64,000 nucleotides of DNA from Hyphomicrobiaceae bacterium (GCA_021324465.1 JAJPJB010000008.1:1-64000), one strand, 5' to 3'; positions 48,568-59,707 are shown, counted from the stretch's first letter. Numbers and translations: made by a program. Notes: generated by a model not told the origin, from the letters alone.

Positions 48568-49800
48568 GTGTCGGAGGGCCACCCGGACAAGGTTTGCGAT
48601 CAAATTTCCGACGCCGTGCTCGATGCTTTTATTGAGCAAGATGTCAAGCTCGGCATTGCCGACGATAGCCACGTGAATACGCGCCTCGGCTGCGAGACCT
48701 TGTGCACGACCAACAAAATCGTGATCGCCGGCGAAGGCCGCGGCCAGTTCTTCCGCAAATACGGCGACAGGGCGGTCGTCGATCGCGAAGCGATCGCGCA
48801 GATCGCCCGCGATGTCGTCAAGGACATCGGGTACGACCAGGAAGGCTTCTCCTATCATGGCGCTGACGTCGAAGTGCTGCTGCACGGCCAATCACCCGAT
48901 ATTGCGATGGGCGTCGATGCCAAGAAGAGAAGGAACGGCGAAGAAGAAGGTGCCGGCGACCAGGGCATGATGTTTGGCTTCGCCTGCACCGAGAGCGAGG
49001 TCTATGAGAAGAACTCGTTCATGCCGGCACCGATCTATTTCGCGCACAAGATCCTGAAAGTTCTTTCGGAAAAGCGGCGCTCCGGCCAATTATTCGATCT
49101 GCAGCCGGACGCCAAGAGCCAAGTCACCGTGCAATACGTCAACGGCAAGCCGGTCGGCTGCACCAAAGTCGTGGTATCGACGCAGCACAACGAGAAGAAC
49201 CGCAACAACAAGAAATATACGCCCGGCATGGTCAAAGACATGATCGCCGACGCCGTGGAGTCGGCGCTGCCGAAGGGCTGGATGCCGAAACGGCCGTCCG
49301 ACTTCCTGGTGAATCCGACCGGCAATTTCGTTGTCGGCGGTCCCGACGGGGACTGCGGCCTGACCGGACGCAAGATCATTGTCGACACTTATGGCGGCTA
49401 TGCACCGCATGGCGGCGGCGCCTTCTCCGGCAAGGATCCGACCAAGGTGGACCGCTCGGCCGCTTATGCGGCGCGCTATCTGGCCAAGAATGTGGTCGCC
49501 GCCGGCGTCGCCGAGCGTTGCACGATTCAGGTCGCTTACGCGATCGGGGTCTCCGATCCGATGTCGGTCCTGGTCGACACACATGGAACCGGCAAAGTCG
49601 AGGAAAAGAAGCTCGAAAAACTGTTGCCCGAATTGTTCCGACTGACGCCGACCAATATTCGGCGCACGCTAAAGCTGAACCGTCCGATCTATCGACGCAC
49701 CGCCGCTTACGGCCATTTCGGACGCGCACCGGAAAAGGATGGCGGCTTTTCCTGGGAAAAGACCGATCTCGCCGCCGAGATCAAAAGCGCGCTACGCTAG
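48568..49800 (+). CDS. metK: S-adenosylmethionine synthetase (5' end disturbed)
   Basis: MetK makes SAM from methionine and ATP. The open frame from GTG 48568 gives 410 residues beginning [19 protein letters not shown] after the start, with the ATP-binding GDQGMMFG and [22 protein letters not shown] regions intact. The family N-terminus continues further: bases 48541-48567 encode ANYLFTSES in the same frame. No ATG, GTG or TTG lies in frame between there and a stop at 48487. A TTG at 48533 behind GAGGGGAG would give the expected start if one base were added near 48540. The true start is therefore upstream of 48568, by a one-base indel, sequence error or rare start codon. A terminator follows. 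Confidence 0.9.
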   Translation: MSEGHPDKVCDQISDAVLDAFIEQDVKLGIADDSHVNTRLGCETLCTTNKIVIAGEGRGQFFRKYGDRAVVDREAIAQIARDVVKDIGYDQEGFSYHGADVEVLLHGQSPDIAMGVDAKKRRNGEEEGAGDQGMMFGFACTESEVYEKNSFMPAPIYFAHKILKVLSEKRRSGQLFDLQPDAKSQVTVQYVNGKPVGCTKVVVSTQHNEKNRNNKKYTPGMVKDMIADAVESALPKGWMPKRPSDFLVNPTGNFVVGGPDGDCGLTGRKIIVDTYGGYAPHGGGAFSGKDPTKVDRSAAYAARYLAKNVVAAGVAERCTIQVAYAIGVSDPMSVLVDTHGTGKVEEKKLEKLLPELFRLTPTNIRRTLKLNRPIYRRTAAYGHFGRAPEKDGGFSWEKTDLAAEIKSALR

Positions 49801-49833
49801 ACCATAGACTAAATCCGACTGCGACCGGCATTG

Positions 49834-49870
49834 GGGCCGGCCCGAGCGCGAGCTTGTGCCGGCCCTTTTT
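49834..49870 (+). terminator. Rho-independent terminator after metK
   Basis: The stem GGGCCGGC (49834-49841) pairs perfectly with GCCGGCCC (49858-49865) across a 16-base loop and is followed at once by TTTTT. It lies 33 bases after the metK stop and ahead of trmB, so it should end the metK transcript. Confidence 0.85.
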
Positions 49871-49941
49871 GGCCTTGATATTTCCAACAGACGCACCCGG
49901 CATCGCCCGCTGGCCATGCCGCCCGATAGACATGCCGACCG

Positions 49942-50649
49942 ATGAGTCAACGCGTTGACAGTCCGCCGCTCAGCCGATCGCGCACCTTCTTCGGCCGTCG
50001 CAAGGGGCACAAATTGCGCCCGCGCCAGGTCCAGCTGATCGAAACGCTTTTGCCGAAACTGGCGCTTGATCTTGAGGACCCACCGCCGGCGGACTTGCGG
50101 ACCTTGTTCCCGGTTTCAGTTGACGAGGTCGGGCTCGAAATCGGGTTCGGCGGGGGCGAATCGATGATCGCGCAAGCGCGGGATTTGCCGCGAAGCGGCT
50201 TTATCGGCGTGGAGCCCTTCGTCAACGGCATGGCCAAAGCGCTTGCTGCCATTGAGAGTGAAGGCCTGCGCAACATCCGCCTGCACTTCGACGACGCCGG
50301 CGGGCTCCTCGCCTGGCTTCCCGAAAGGTCGCTCAGACAAATCGACCTGATATACCCGGACCCCTGGCCAAAGCGGCGGCACTGGAAGCGCCGGTTTGTT
50401 CAAGACGAGACCGTCGTGCAGCTCGCCCGTATTCTGCGGCCGGGCGGAGAGTTTCGCTTCGTCACCGACATCGCCGATTATGCTGCCTGGACCCTGCAGC
50501 ACCTGCTCCGCTCGCCGGATTTTGAGTGGACCGCGCAGCGTGCCGACGATTGGCGCAAGCCATGGCCCGGCTTTACGCATACACGCTATCACGCCAAGGC
50601 GGCGCGCGAAGCACGGGTCTCATATTTTCTGGTGTTTCGAAGACTTTGA
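49942..50649 (+). CDS. trmB: tRNA (guanine-N7-)-methyltransferase TrmB
   Basis: TrmB makes m7G46 in tRNA. The 235-residue protein has the SAM-binding motif [11 protein letters not shown], the conserved [15 protein letters not shown] loop, and the C-terminal TRYHAKA region. The order metK-trmB is common in alphaproteobacteria. It converges on the DUF2336 gene with a 13-base gap. Confidence 0.95.
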   Translation: MSQRVDSPPLSRSRTFFGRRKGHKLRPRQVQLIETLLPKLALDLEDPPPADLRTLFPVSVDEVGLEIGFGGGESMIAQARDLPRSGFIGVEPFVNGMAKALAAIESEGLRNIRLHFDDAGGLLAWLPERSLRQIDLIYPDPWPKRRHWKRRFVQDETVVQLARILRPGGEFRFVTDIADYAAWTLQHLLRSPDFEWTAQRADDWRKPWPGFTHTRYHAKAAREARVSYFLVFRRL

Positions 50650-50662
50650 TCTATGTTGCGCA

Positions 50663-51748
50663 TCAGGCGTTCTGTTTGACCTGCCAGAACCTCACCACGC
50701 GCTGCGCGGTCGCGTCCGAGAGCCGTCCGTAATTGACAAAGGCGGCGTCCAGATTTTGGCTCGCCCCTCGGTTCGCATTCGCGCAGATTGTGATGACCGC
50801 CTTGACGGTCGGCCAGCTCATGCCGGCAGCCTTGCAGAGAATCAATGCCGGGTCGGTTCGCTCGCTGGACATCAGCCGGTCAGTGATCTTAAGCGGCACT
50901 TTTGACAGCGCAGCAAGCCCGGCTATCGTCTCTTCATATTTGCCGTCATTGGCGAAGGCGGCGAGAGCCGCTTCGTTCATGCGGCCGGACCGATGCAGCC
51001 CGAGCACGATGCGCTGCGCCGCGCGATAATCGCGTGGACCGACACGCCTACCCACCTCCTCTGCAACCTTGTCAAGCACGCGGCGGATTTCCGCCTGCCG
51101 TTCCGGCTGTGCTGCGGCAAGCAGCCTCTGCCGCACGACCGCGGTGGCCTTGGCCAGCAATTCGCGAAACAGTCTTGGCGGAATGTCCGGGCGCAAGCCA
51201 ACCTTCTCGGCGAGAATTCCGTCGCTCTCGGCGCGCTTGACCAGACGGCTGAAACCCATCTCGGACAAGCGCGCGCCGCGATTTTCCGCGACTTTACGCG
51301 CGACTTCGCGATCGCCGCGTCGGACCAGCACATCGGTGATGGCTTCGCTCAGCGCCTGTCGCGCCGAAATCGCTTGCAGATGGGCTTGGCTCTTGGTTCT
51401 GGCGAGGTCGACGAGATCGCTCTCGGCCAACCGATGCGCCAATCTGAGAACCGGACCGGCAACAGCAATCTCGTCGTCGCAGGCCAATATGCGCAGCACG
51501 TTCGGCGGCGCATTTTCGATGGGCGCGAGGCTCCTGGACAGCTCGGCGCGCGCTTTGGTCTCGATTTCCGCGATCAGCAGGCCAAAAACAGCGTCGAATA
51601 AATTCACATGATCGGCATTGTAGCGGCTCGCGTCACGGGTGAAGAGAGCGGTGACCCGCCGCAGCATCAACGCGCGTTTTTGTCGCGTGCCATGCGCAAC
51701 GACATCTTCGAGTTCGGGAATGAGCGAGACGGCGGCGTCCATCGGCAA
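50663..51748 (-). CDS. DUF2336 domain protein
   Basis: The 361-residue, almost wholly helical protein fits the DUF2336 family that is frequent in alphaproteobacteria, with repeats of about 40 residues such as VLRLAHRLAESDLVDLARTK and LSEAITDVLVRRGD. The repeats resemble HEAT-like units. No catalytic residues, signal peptide or membrane span are seen. Its role is unknown; some relatives are linked to signalling and stress. The start may be the ATG at 51748 or the one two codons later. It diverges from the rimP operon. Confidence 0.7.
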   Translation of the reverse strand: MPMDAAVSLIPELEDVVAHGTRQKRALMLRRVTALFTRDASRYNADHVNLFDAVFGLLIAEIETKARAELSRSLAPIENAPPNVLRILACDDEIAVAGPVLRLAHRLAESDLVDLARTKSQAHLQAISARQALSEAITDVLVRRGDREVARKVAENRGARLSEMGFSRLVKRAESDGILAEKVGLRPDIPPRLFRELLAKATAVVRQRLLAAAQPERQAEIRRVLDKVAEEVGRRVGPRDYRAAQRIVLGLHRSGRMNEAALAAFANDGKYEETIAGLAALSKVPLKITDRLMSSERTDPALILCKAAGMSWPTVKAVITICANANRGASQNLDAAFVNYGRLSDATAQRVVRFWQVKQNA

Positions 51749-51906
51749 TGGTCCGGTTTTGCCACCCGCGCGCGACCAGGCGGCAACGGTATTTCGATGC
51801 GAGCCCCGTAAATTTGCGGCTTAATTGGCCCCTGCCGGCTTACATTAATTTGCTAATGCTGAAGGAAATGTTGCGACAAGGCGCCGGAAATTGGCCGCCG
51901 TCACCC

Positions 51907-51934
51907 TTGCAAAGGCCTGACAAGCCGCTATATT
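51907..51934 (+). promoter_or_regulatory. Candidate sigma-70-type promoter for the rimP operon
   Basis: TTGCAA (51907-51912) and TATATT (51929-51934) are spaced by 16 bases on the plus strand, about 160 bases before rimP. Transcription from here would pass through the terminator-like hairpin at 51990-52020. The assignment rests on pattern alone. Confidence 0.4.
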
Positions 51935-51989
51935 TGCTTTGTCCGTCAAGGATACCTCATAACGGTCGGGTTTAACCGAACGGTTTTGA

Positions 51990-52020
51990 GAGTGGGTTCC
52001 CCCGGGGCCCGCTCTTTTTT
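51990..52020 (+). terminator. Terminator/attenuator-like hairpin before rimP
   Basis: GAGTGGG (51990-51996) pairs with CCCGCTC (52008-52014), allowing one G-T pair, with further GC pairing in the loop, and TTTTTT follows at 52015-52020. It lies 72 bases upstream of the rimP start, with the only candidate promoter upstream of it. It is therefore positioned as an attenuator of the nusA operon rather than as the end of a plus-strand gene, because the gene before it is on the other strand. Confidence 0.65.
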
Positions 52021-52092
52021 GTTACCTGAGGTCCGGCGGCGCCCTGCACTGCACGCGACAACCGAACCTCGAAGAGACGATGCGCGACGTGT

Positions 52093-52692
52093 ATGCACGA
52101 TAGGAAAGGCACCGAGCTTGCGAATTTTGCCGACGAACCGCGGCTCATCAGCGAGCCCGGCCGTGCGGCGCGCGTCGCCAGCATCGTCGAGCCGGTTTTG
52201 GCTTCACTCGGTTATCGGCTGGTCCGGGTGCGGATAACCGGATTTGCCGGCTGCACGGTCCAAATCATGGCAGAAGGGCCGGACGGCAGCATGACCATTG
52301 AGGATTGCGAAACCGTGTCGCGGGCATTGTCGCCGGTGCTGGATGTGGCCGACCCGATCGAAGGTTCGTACCGACTGGAGATTTCCTCGCCGGGGATCGA
52401 TCGGCCGCTGGTGCGGCGCTCCGATTTCGATCGCTATGCCGGCCACGTCGCGCATGTCGAGATGCAAGTTCCGGTCGATGGCCGGCGCCGGTTTCGCGGC
52501 GAACTCAGCGGCATTGAGGGCGATCGTGTCCGCTTGCGCTGCGGCGAAGCCGGAAAAGAGCCCGTCGACGTGCTGCTGCCGGTCGACGACATGACGGAAG
52601 CGCGCCTGGTGCTTACCGATTCGCTCATCGTCGAATCGCTGCGGCGGGGCAAACAGACTAAACGCAAGGAGACGACTCATGGCGACGGTTAG
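52093..52692 (+). CDS. rimP: Ribosome maturation factor RimP
   Basis: RimP assists 30S subunit maturation. The 199-residue protein has the family motifs [13 protein letters not shown] and [17 protein letters not shown], then [14 protein letters not shown], followed by the C-terminal SH3-like domain. It is the first gene of the rimP-nusA-ylxR-infB-rbfA-truB-rpsO-pnp block and overlaps nusA by 14 bases. Confidence 0.96.
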   Translation: MHDRKGTELANFADEPRLISEPGRAARVASIVEPVLASLGYRLVRVRITGFAGCTVQIMAEGPDGSMTIEDCETVSRALSPVLDVADPIEGSYRLEISSPGIDRPLVRRSDFDRYAGHVAHVEMQVPVDGRRRFRGELSGIEGDRVRLRCGEAGKEPVDVLLPVDDMTEARLVLTDSLIVESLRRGKQTKRKETTHGDG

Positions 52693-54283
52693 CGCCAATA
52701 AACTGGAACTGCTGCAGATCGCCGAGGCAGTCGCCCGCGAAAAGGCGATCGATCGCAAGATCGTGCTCGGCGCCATGGAGGATGCGATCGCCAAGGCGGC
52801 GCGCTCCCGCTACGGCAGTGAAACCGAGGTACGGGCGGAGATCGATCCAAAGAGCGGCGAGCTGCATCTGTCGCGTCACATGCTGGTGGTCGACACCGTC
52901 GAAAACCCCGCGACCCAGATCAGCCTGGAAGATGCGCGCCGGCGCCATCCGGCGGCGCAGATCGGCGATACTATCGCCGATCCGCTGCCGCCCCTGGAAT
53001 ATGGGCGCATCGCCGCGCAATCGGCCAAGCAGGTCATCGTGCAGAAGGTGCGCGAGGCCGAGCGCGATCGGCAATATGACGAGTACAAGGATCGCATCGG
53101 CGACATCGTCAACGGCATCGTCAAGCGCGTCGAATACGGCAACGTGGTGGTCGATCTCGGTCGCGGCGAAGCGATCGTACGGCGGGACGAAATGCTGCCG
53201 CGCGAAGTATTCCGCAACGGCGACCGCATTCGCGCCTATATCTACGATGTCCGGCGCGAGCAGCGGGGACCGCAGATTTTTCTTTCGCGCACCCATCCGC
53301 AATTCATGGCGAAACTGTTCGCGCAGGAGGTGCCGGAAATCTATGACGGTATTGTCGAGGTCAAGGCGGTGGCCCGTGATCCGGGTTCGCGCGCCAAGAT
53401 CGCGGTTGTGTCGCGCGATTCCTCGGTCGATCCGGTCGGCGCCTGCGTCGGCATGCGGGGCTCACGCGTGCAGGCGGTAGTGAACGAACTGCAGGGCGAG
53501 AAGATCGACATCATTCCGTGGTCGCACGACATCGCGACGTTTGTGGTCAACGCGCTCGCACCGGCGGAAGTCGCCAAGGTCGTCCTCGACGAGGAACGCG
53601 AGCGCATCGAGGTGGTCGTCCCCGACCAGCAGCTGTCGCTCGCGATCGGCCGACGCGGGCAGAACGTCCGGCTTGCCTCGCAGCTCACCGGCTGGGACAT
53701 CGACATTCTCACCGAGCAGGAAGAATCCGAACGGCGCCAGGCCGAATTCGAGAACCGCACCCGAATGTTCATCGACACGCTCAATGTCGACGAAGTGATC
53801 GGGCAGCTGCTTGCTTCGGAAGGCTTCAATTCGGTCGAGGAGCTCGCGATGGTCGATGCCAAGGAGATCGCCGGCATCGAAGGCTTCGACCAGGAGACGG
53901 CGAACGAGTTGCAAACGCGCGCGCGCGAATATCTCGCGAAAGTCGAAGGCGAGCTCGATGCCAAGCGCAAGCAGCTTGGCGTCGAAGATGCGCTCAAGGA
54001 GGTCGAAGGCGTCACCACAGCGATGCTGGTCCGCTTCGGCGAGAACGACATCAAGACAGTTGAGGACCTCGCCGGTTGCGCAACCGACGATCTCGCCGGC
54101 TGGACCGAACGCAAAGAGGGCGAAGCCGTTCGCCAGGCCGGTATCCTCGATGGTTTTGAGCTGTCGCGCGAGGAAGCCGAAACGCTGATCATGCGGGCGC
54201 GCGTCAAGGCCGGCTGGATCAACGAGGCGGACCTTGCGCGAGAGCAGGCCGTCGAACCTGCGACGGCCGAGGTGCAGCCCTGA
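52679..54283 (+). CDS. nusA: Transcription termination/antitermination factor NusA
   Basis: NusA binds RNA polymerase and modulates pausing, termination and antitermination. The 534-residue protein has an N-terminal domain, an S1 domain (about residues 135-200), two KH domains (about 230-345, including [20 protein letters not shown] and [16 protein letters not shown]), and C-terminal acidic helix-hairpin repeats. AAGGAGA precedes the ATG at 52679. It may regulate its own operon at the leader hairpin before rimP; this is inference. Confidence 0.97.
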   Translation: MATVSANKLELLQIAEAVAREKAIDRKIVLGAMEDAIAKAARSRYGSETEVRAEIDPKSGELHLSRHMLVVDTVENPATQISLEDARRRHPAAQIGDTIADPLPPLEYGRIAAQSAKQVIVQKVREAERDRQYDEYKDRIGDIVNGIVKRVEYGNVVVDLGRGEAIVRRDEMLPREVFRNGDRIRAYIYDVRREQRGPQIFLSRTHPQFMAKLFAQEVPEIYDGIVEVKAVARDPGSRAKIAVVSRDSSVDPVGACVGMRGSRVQAVVNELQGEKIDIIPWSHDIATFVVNALAPAEVAKVVLDEERERIEVVVPDQQLSLAIGRRGQNVRLASQLTGWDIDILTEQEESERRQAEFENRTRMFIDTLNVDEVIGQLLASEGFNSVEELAMVDAKEIAGIEGFDQETANELQTRAREYLAKVEGELDAKRKQLGVEDALKEVEGVTTAMLVRFGENDIKTVEDLAGCATDDLAGWTERKEGEAVRQAGILDGFELSREEAETLIMRARVKAGWINEADLAREQAVEPATAEVQP

Positions 54284-54315
54284 TTGGACGGAACGGATTG
54301 GACGAAAACAGACGC

Positions 54316-55002
54316 ATGATAGTCGCCGATCACATCGAGCTCGACAGCGGACCGCGTGCGCGCGGGACCGAGCGCCTGTGCATCGCGACCCGCACGGTGC
54401 GCCCCGTTTCCGAACTGATCCGATTTGTCATTGGTCCGGGCGGCGAAGCAGTCCCCGATCTGAAGTGCAAGCTACCGGGCCGCGGGGTGTGGGTGACGGC
54501 ACGTCAGGACGTGCTGGCCGACGCAATCAAGCGCAAGGTCTTCACGCGCGGATTCAAGCGTGACGTCAGGCTGTCGCCCGATCTCCTCGAGCGGACTGGG
54601 CGACTGCTCGAACGAGCAGTTGTCGATGCACTCGCAATTGCGGCGAAGGCCGGCTGCACCGCATCAGGCTTTGCCAGGGTCGAAACGGCCCTCCTCGACG
54701 ACGAGATTGTGGCAGTTCTGCATGCCGCCGACGCTGCACCAGACGGGGTCAAAAAGCTCGATGCTGCACTGCGTCGAAACCCCAAAGGCGGTTCGATCAT
54801 CGTTGTCCGAACCTTAACTGGAGCCCAATTGGATTTGGCACTAGGCCGCCCAAATGTGGTACATGCAGCCTTGCTCGCCGGACCCGTGAGCGACACGTTC
54901 GTGATGCGACTGCGGCGGTTGGAACGGTTTCGCACCGGCGATCCAAGGCCAAATCGAAGCACCCGCACCGGCGTCGATGCCGGGAGGGCGGTGCCGCACT
55001 GA
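54316..55002 (+). CDS. YlxR (DUF448) domain protein with an L7Ae-like C-terminal part
   Basis: The 228-residue protein has a YlxR-type RNA-binding domain at the N-terminus ([20 protein letters not shown] then LPGRGVWV) and a C-terminal region that resembles the ribosomal L7Ae/YlxQ fold (about residues 85-185). This fused form is usual between nusA and infB in alphaproteobacteria. The start at 54316 is the first ATG; a TTG at 54298 is also possible. Its function is not established beyond RNA binding. Confidence 0.85.
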   Translation: MIVADHIELDSGPRARGTERLCIATRTVRPVSELIRFVIGPGGEAVPDLKCKLPGRGVWVTARQDVLADAIKRKVFTRGFKRDVRLSPDLLERTGRLLERAVVDALAIAAKAGCTASGFARVETALLDDEIVAVLHAADAAPDGVKKLDAALRRNPKGGSIIVVRTLTGAQLDLALGRPNVVHAALLAGPVSDTFVMRLRRLERFRTGDPRPNRSTRTGVDAGRAVPH

Positions 55003-55033
55003 CCGAGAAGAACGCGTACGGAATTGGATAAGA

Positions 55034-57631
55034 ATGGCTGAGACGACCAAAAACAGCGGCGAGAAACTGAGCGTGGCGCCGAGCAAGACGTTGACGCTCA
55101 AACGCACCGGCGTCGAGCAGGGCGTGGTGCGCCAGAGCTTCAGTCACGGCCGCAGCAAGGCTGTCGTCGTCGAGAAGGTCAAGCGCCGTGGCGGACCGAG
55201 CGAAGCAAAGGCGGAGCCCGCGGCTGCAACACCCGATCGCGGTGCCGCCACAGCGAAGCGCGCCCCCGGCGCTCCGGCGACCGCGCGCAGCGCGGCGGCA
55301 TCGGCAGCCCCGGCTGCCGCTCCCGCGTCGCCACCAAAGTCCTCCGGCGTCGTGCTGCGCACTCTTACCGAGGACGAGCGCAACGCGCGCGCACAAGCGC
55401 TCGCCGGCGCGCAACTGCGCGAGCATGAAGAGCGCGAACGGGCCGAGGAAGAGGCGCGCATTCGCCGCCATCGCGAGGAATCCGAACGCGCCGAGCGCGC
55501 CGCTGCGGAAGCGCGCAAGCGCGAGGAAGAAGAGCGCCGCAAGCACGAGGAAGAAACCAAGCGCAAAGCCGACGAGGTCGCGAAGAAGCGATTTGGCGCC
55601 GAGACGGGCGTGCCGTCGACGAAACCCGGCGGACGGCTGGCGCTTGAGGCCGACGAAGATGAAGCGCCGCGCGGCCCGCGCCGCGGCGGCGCCGCCGCTC
55701 GCCCTGCCGCGACGCCGAAAGCGCCCCGCAGTGGCGGCGAAAAACGCCGAGGCCGCCTCACGGTCGTGACCGCGCTTTCGGCCGACGAGGAGCGCGAGCG
55801 CTCGGTGGCATCGTTCCGCCGCCGCGTGCAGCGCATGACCGGCCACCGCGACGAGCCAAAGGAGAAGATCGCCCGCGAGGTGACGATCCCCGAAACCATC
55901 ACCATTCAGGAACTCGCCAACCGCATGGCCGAGCGCGCGGTCGATGTGATCCGCATTCTCATGCAGCAGGGCCATATGGCGAAGATCACCGACACGATCG
56001 ATGCCGACACCGCGCAGTTGATCGCCGAAGAGCTCGGTCACACCGTGCGCCGCGTCGCCGAAGCGGACGTCGAGGAAGGTATGTTCGACGCCCCGGATGA
56101 TCCGGCAAGCCTGCAGCCGCGCGCGCCTGTCGTCACCATCATGGGCCATGTCGACCACGGCAAAACCTCGCTGCTCGACGCAATTCGCTCGACTGAGGTC
56201 GCAGCCGGCGAGGCCGGCGGCATCACCCAGCATATCGGCGCCTATCAGGTGACCTCGCCGTCCGGCGGACGCATCACCTTCATCGACACGCCCGGCCACG
56301 CGGCGTTCACTGCCATGCGCGCCCGCGGCGCCAAGATCACCGATATCGTCGTACTGGTGGTCGCGGCCGACGATGGCGTCATGCCGCAGACGGTCGAGGC
56401 GATTTCACACGCCAAGGCGGCGAAGGTGCCGATCATTGTTGCCATCAACAAGATCGACAAGCCCGACGCCAAGCCGGAACGCGTGCGTACCGAATTGCTG
56501 CAGCACGAGATTCAGGTCGAATCGCTCGGCGGTGACGTGCTTGAAGTCGAGGTTTCGGCCAAACAGAAGACCAATCTCGACAAGCTGCTCGACGTCATCG
56601 CGCTGCAGGCGGAAGTGCTTGAGCTGAAGGCCAATCCGAGCCGGCCGGCGGAAGGCACCGTCATCGAAGCGCGGCTGGATCGCGGCCGCGGCCCGGTTGC
56701 GACCGTGCTGGTCCAGCGCGGCACACTCAAGCCGGGCGATATCGTCGTCGCCGGCACCGAATGGGGCCGCGTGCGCGCCTTGATGTCGGATACCGGCCAC
56801 GCGGTGGTTGCGGCCGGCCCCTCCATGCCGGTCGAAGTCCTGGGGTTCAATGGCACGCCGGAAGCCGGCGATCGTCTTGCCGTTGTCGATGCGGAAGCGC
56901 GAGCGAGAGAGATTACCGACTATCGCGACCGCCAGAAGCGCGAGAAAATGGCGGCGCGGCAGACCGGCATGCGCGGTTCGCTCGAACAGATGATGAGCCA
57001 GCTCAAGACCTCGGGCCGCAAGGAATTTCCGCTGCTGGTCAAAGGCGACGTGCAAGGCTCGATCGAAGCGATCGTCGGTGCGTTGGACAAGCTCGCCACG
57101 CCGGAAGTCGCCGCGCGGGTAATCTACTCGGCCGTCGGCGGCATCACCGAATCCGATGTCACGCTGGCGGAAGCCTCGGGCGCGGCGGTAATCGGATTCA
57201 ATGTGCGCGCGCACAAGGAAGCGCGCGAGGCTTCCGAACGGGCAGGCGTCGAGATCCGTTATTACGACATTATCTACAACCTGGTCGACGACGTGAAGAA
57301 AGCGATGTCGGGTCTGCTCGCGCCGACGTTGCGCGAGACCATGCTCGGCAATGCCGTCATTCTCGAAATCTTCAAGGTCTCCAAGGTCGGCAATGTCGCG
57401 GGCTGCCGGGTCACCGACGGCACAGTGGAGCGCGGCGCCAATGTGCGGCTCATTCGCGATAATGTCGTCGTCCATCAAGGCAAGCTGTCGCAGCTCAAGC
57501 GCTTCAAGGATGATGCACGCGAGGTCGTTGCCGGCCAGGAATGCGGCATGGCGTTCGAGAACTATCAGGACATGCGGGTGGGCGACGTCATCGAGTGCTA
57601 TCGCGTGGAGACCGTGCAGCGAACGCTGTGA
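55034..57631 (+). CDS. infB: Translation initiation factor IF-2
   Basis: IF-2 is the GTPase that brings initiator tRNA to the 30S subunit. The 865-residue protein has a long charged N-terminal region (residues about 60-260, with an E/R-rich coiled-coil stretch), an IF2_N domain, and the GTPase domain with G1 GHVDHGKTS at 371-379, then [10 protein letters not shown] and INKIDKPDA. The C-terminal domains end in [10 protein letters not shown]. The start at 55034 was chosen over an in-frame ATG 57 bases upstream, which lies in the ylxR end. Confidence 0.97.
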   Translation: MAETTKNSGEKLSVAPSKTLTLKRTGVEQGVVRQSFSHGRSKAVVVEKVKRRGGPSEAKAEPAAATPDRGAATAKRAPGAPATARSAAASAAPAAAPASPPKSSGVVLRTLTEDERNARAQALAGAQLREHEERERAEEEARIRRHREESERAERAAAEARKREEEERRKHEEETKRKADEVAKKRFGAETGVPSTKPGGRLALEADEDEAPRGPRRGGAAARPAATPKAPRSGGEKRRGRLTVVTALSADEERERSVASFRRRVQRMTGHRDEPKEKIAREVTIPETITIQELANRMAERAVDVIRILMQQGHMAKITDTIDADTAQLIAEELGHTVRRVAEADVEEGMFDAPDDPASLQPRAPVVTIMGHVDHGKTSLLDAIRSTEVAAGEAGGITQHIGAYQVTSPSGGRITFIDTPGHAAFTAMRARGAKITDIVVLVVAADDGVMPQTVEAISHAKAAKVPIIVAINKIDKPDAKPERVRTELLQHEIQVESLGGDVLEVEVSAKQKTNLDKLLDVIALQAEVLELKANPSRPAEGTVIEARLDRGRGPVATVLVQRGTLKPGDIVVAGTEWGRVRALMSDTGHAVVAAGPSMPVEVLGFNGTPEAGDRLAVVDAEARAREITDYRDRQKREKMAARQTGMRGSLEQMMSQLKTSGRKEFPLLVKGDVQGSIEAIVGALDKLATPEVAARVIYSAVGGITESDVTLAEASGAAVIGFNVRAHKEAREASERAGVEIRYYDIIYNLVDDVKKAMSGLLAPTLRETMLGNAVILEIFKVSKVGNVAGCRVTDGTVERGANVRLIRDNVVVHQGKLSQLKRFKDDAREVVAGQECGMAFENYQDMRVGDVIECYRVETVQRTL

Positions 57632-57746
57632 GTTCAAATCTCACGTTAGCGGCTTTCGCTACATGTGCTGCCCCGTACAGCGGGGCATCGGGAAATAGCC
57701 GCCGCTTTGAGAGTACTGGATCGTCCGCCAGCGCGGACGACGACGA

Positions 57747-58205
57747 ATGAAAATGAACGACTGCGACATGGCACGTCACCATAATCGTGATCGAGAACGG
57801 TCGGCGCGAGGCTCGCAGCGGCAACTGCGGGTTGGCGAATTGATTCGCCACGAGCTCGCCGAAATGCTGTCGCGCGGCGCCATCCATGATGCGGTCATCG
57901 AAGCGCATATGATTACGGTGCCGGAGGTACGCATGTCGCCGGATCTGCGGCTGGCCACGATTTATGTGATGCCGCTGGGCGGGCGTGACGAGAACGAGGT
58001 CGTCGATGCGCTCGAGCGCAACAAGCGTTACGTACGTGGCGAGATCGCGCGGCGCGTTAACCTGAAATTTGCACCTGAAATTCGTTTCCGCCTCGATGAG
58101 CGATTCGACGAAGCGGAACGGATCGAGAAGCTTTTGCGAACGCCGGTGGTCCAACGCGACTTGCATCCGCAAAAGGTTACCGGCAGCGACGAAGGCGAAT
58201 CATGA
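57747..58205 (+). CDS. rbfA: Ribosome-binding factor A
   Basis: RbfA binds 30S precursors and aids 16S rRNA 5' maturation. The 152-residue reading has the KH-like core [20 protein letters not shown] and [20 protein letters not shown]. Family alignments suggest that translation may begin at ATG 57768 ([12 protein letters not shown]) rather than 57747. The 115-base gap after infB contains hairpins GCCCCG/CGGGGC (57670-57686) and CGTCCGC/GCGGACG (57722-57739). The end overlaps truB as ATGA. Confidence 0.94.
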   Translation: MKMNDCDMARHHNRDRERSARGSQRQLRVGELIRHELAEMLSRGAIHDAVIEAHMITVPEVRMSPDLRLATIYVMPLGGRDENEVVDALERNKRYVRGEIARRVNLKFAPEIRFRLDERFDEAERIEKLLRTPVVQRDLHPQKVTGSDEGES

Positions 58206-59257
58206 GTGCGCAGAACTTTGCCGAGCTTGCCGATTCGCGTCCGGTCAGTGAGCCGTCGCAACAAGCCGGCAAGCAAAGAAAATCCACCAAGCGCGACGTG
58301 CACGGCTGGGTCGTGCTCGACAAGCCGATCGGCATGACGTCGACGCACGCAGTGGCGGTCATCAAGCGCCTGTATGCAGCGAAACGCGCCGGACATGCCG
58401 GGACGCTGGACCCGCTCGCGTCGGGTTGCCTGCCGATTGCGCTGGGTGAAGCCACCAAAACGGTCCCCTTCGCCGTCGACGGCCGCAAGACTTATCTTTT
58501 TACCGTCCGCTGGGGCGAGGAACGGGATACCGACGATGCCGAAGGCCGGATCGTGGCGAGAAGCGACATCCGCCCGCCCGCCCAAGCCATTCGGGCATTG
58601 TTACCTGCCTTTACTGGGACCATCCAGCAGGTGCCGCCTCGCTTCTCGGCCGTCAAAGTAGACGGTGAGCGTGCCTATGATCTGGCGCGCGAGGGCGAAG
58701 CCGTCGAATTGGCGGCCCGGCCGGTCGAAATCCATAGACTGGAACTGGTCGATATGCCCGATCCCGACCACGCGATTCTGTCGGCCGAATGCGGCAAAGG
58801 GGCCTATGTCCGCTCGCTGGCGCGTGACCTCGGCCGGGCCCTGGGGGCTCTGAGCCATGTTGTGGCCTTGCGCCGGGACCGGGTCGGCCCGTTTCACGGA
58901 GCCGACATGTTACCCCTGGAACAGGTCGAGGCTTTGTGCCATAGAGCCGCCGCGGGCGAGGGAAACCTTGCCGATACGCTCCTGCCGATCGAGACCGCGC
59001 TGGACGACATCCCGGCGCTGGCCGTGAGCTCGGCAGACGCGGCACGGCTCGCAAGGGGCCAAGCCGTATTGTTGCGCGGAAGGGATGCCTCCATCATCCG
59101 CGGTATGGTCCAGGTCGCTTCCGGCGGCCAGCTCGTGGCCATTGCCGAGGTCGAGCGAGGCGAAATCCTACCCAAGCGCGTGTTCAATTTGTCCGGCACC
59201 GCAGGTCGTGCCGGCAGAAGAAAGGTTCAGAACGATGTCGATATCGACCGCGCGTAA
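58202..59257 (+). CDS. truB: tRNA pseudouridine(55) synthase TruB
   Basis: TruB makes pseudouridine 55 in the T-loop of tRNA. The 351-residue protein has the catalytic D70 in [22 protein letters not shown], and a C-terminal PUA-like extension. The start is the ATG of the ATGA shared with rbfA. Its last 23 bases overlap the rpsO start. Confidence 0.96.
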   Translation: MSAQNFAELADSRPVSEPSQQAGKQRKSTKRDVHGWVVLDKPIGMTSTHAVAVIKRLYAAKRAGHAGTLDPLASGCLPIALGEATKTVPFAVDGRKTYLFTVRWGEERDTDDAEGRIVARSDIRPPAQAIRALLPAFTGTIQQVPPRFSAVKVDGERAYDLAREGEAVELAARPVEIHRLELVDMPDPDHAILSAECGKGAYVRSLARDLGRALGALSHVVALRRDRVGPFHGADMLPLEQVEALCHRAAAGEGNLADTLLPIETALDDIPALAVSSADAARLARGQAVLLRGRDASIIRGMVQVASGGQLVAIAEVERGEILPKRVFNLSGTAGRAGRRKVQNDVDIDRA

Positions 59258-59504
59258 GGCGGAATTGATCAAGGCGTATGCTAAGAAATCCGGCGACACT
59301 GGCTCGCCCGAAGTGCAGGTGGCTCTGCTCTCGGAGCGGATCAACAAATTGACCGATCACTTCAAGACGCATGTGAAGGACAACCATTCGCGGCGCGGCC
59401 TGTTGAAGCTCGTGTCGCAGCGTCGCCAGATTCTCGATTACCTCCGGCGCACCGATGACGGGCGCTACAAGGAATTGATCGAGCGGCTTGGCATTCGCCG
59501 CTAG
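59235..59504 (+). CDS. rpsO: 30S ribosomal protein S15
   Basis: S15 is a primary 16S rRNA-binding protein. The 89-residue sequence begins [20 protein letters not shown] and ends LIERLGIRR, as expected. The gene starts inside the truB end; AAAGG before 59235 is a good ribosome site. A hairpin follows at 59511. Confidence 0.98.
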   Translation: MSISTARKAELIKAYAKKSGDTGSPEVQVALLSERINKLTDHFKTHVKDNHSRRGLLKLVSQRRQILDYLRRTDDGRYKELIERLGIRR

Positions 59505-59510
59505 TAGTTT

Positions 59511-59533
59511 CACGCGGGAGGCCCCGCGTGTTT
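59511..59533 (+). terminator. Hairpin after rpsO
   Basis: CACGCGGG (59511-59518) pairs perfectly with CCCGCGTG (59523-59530) across a 4-base loop and is followed by TTT. The short T-run suggests partial termination between rpsO and pnp. A second small hairpin, CGGCAGC-GAA-GCTGCCG, lies at 59568-59584. Confidence 0.6.
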
Positions 59534-59707
59534 GACGGCGGAGCGCATGAGGTGCCCGCCGTTATCCCGGCAGCGAAGCTGCCGTTTGCCGAATGGGCTT
59601 GATGGCCCGTTCATGTCCGATGAGGGTCCGAAGGCCATGGCAGGATCGCCAGACGCTGATACTGCAGTGCAGCTTTGCTGCGCCGCCAGCGCCTTGCCGT
59701 CTTGCTT

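Larger units (their letters stand above)
51749..52092 (+). other. Leader region of the rimP-nusA-infB operon
   Basis: This stretch of 344 bases has no gene I can support. It holds a candidate promoter and a strong hairpin-plus-T-run before rimP, both listed separately. Between them, around 51961-51985, the inverted segment TCGGGTT...AACCGA could form a competing hairpin. No tRNA is seen, although in Escherichia coli a tRNA gene stands at the equivalent place. Confidence 0.6.

Noticed and set aside
57628-57644. tRNA gene at the end of infB
   Set aside because: Only a T-arm-like hairpin is present; no matching acceptor, D or anticodon arm surrounds it.
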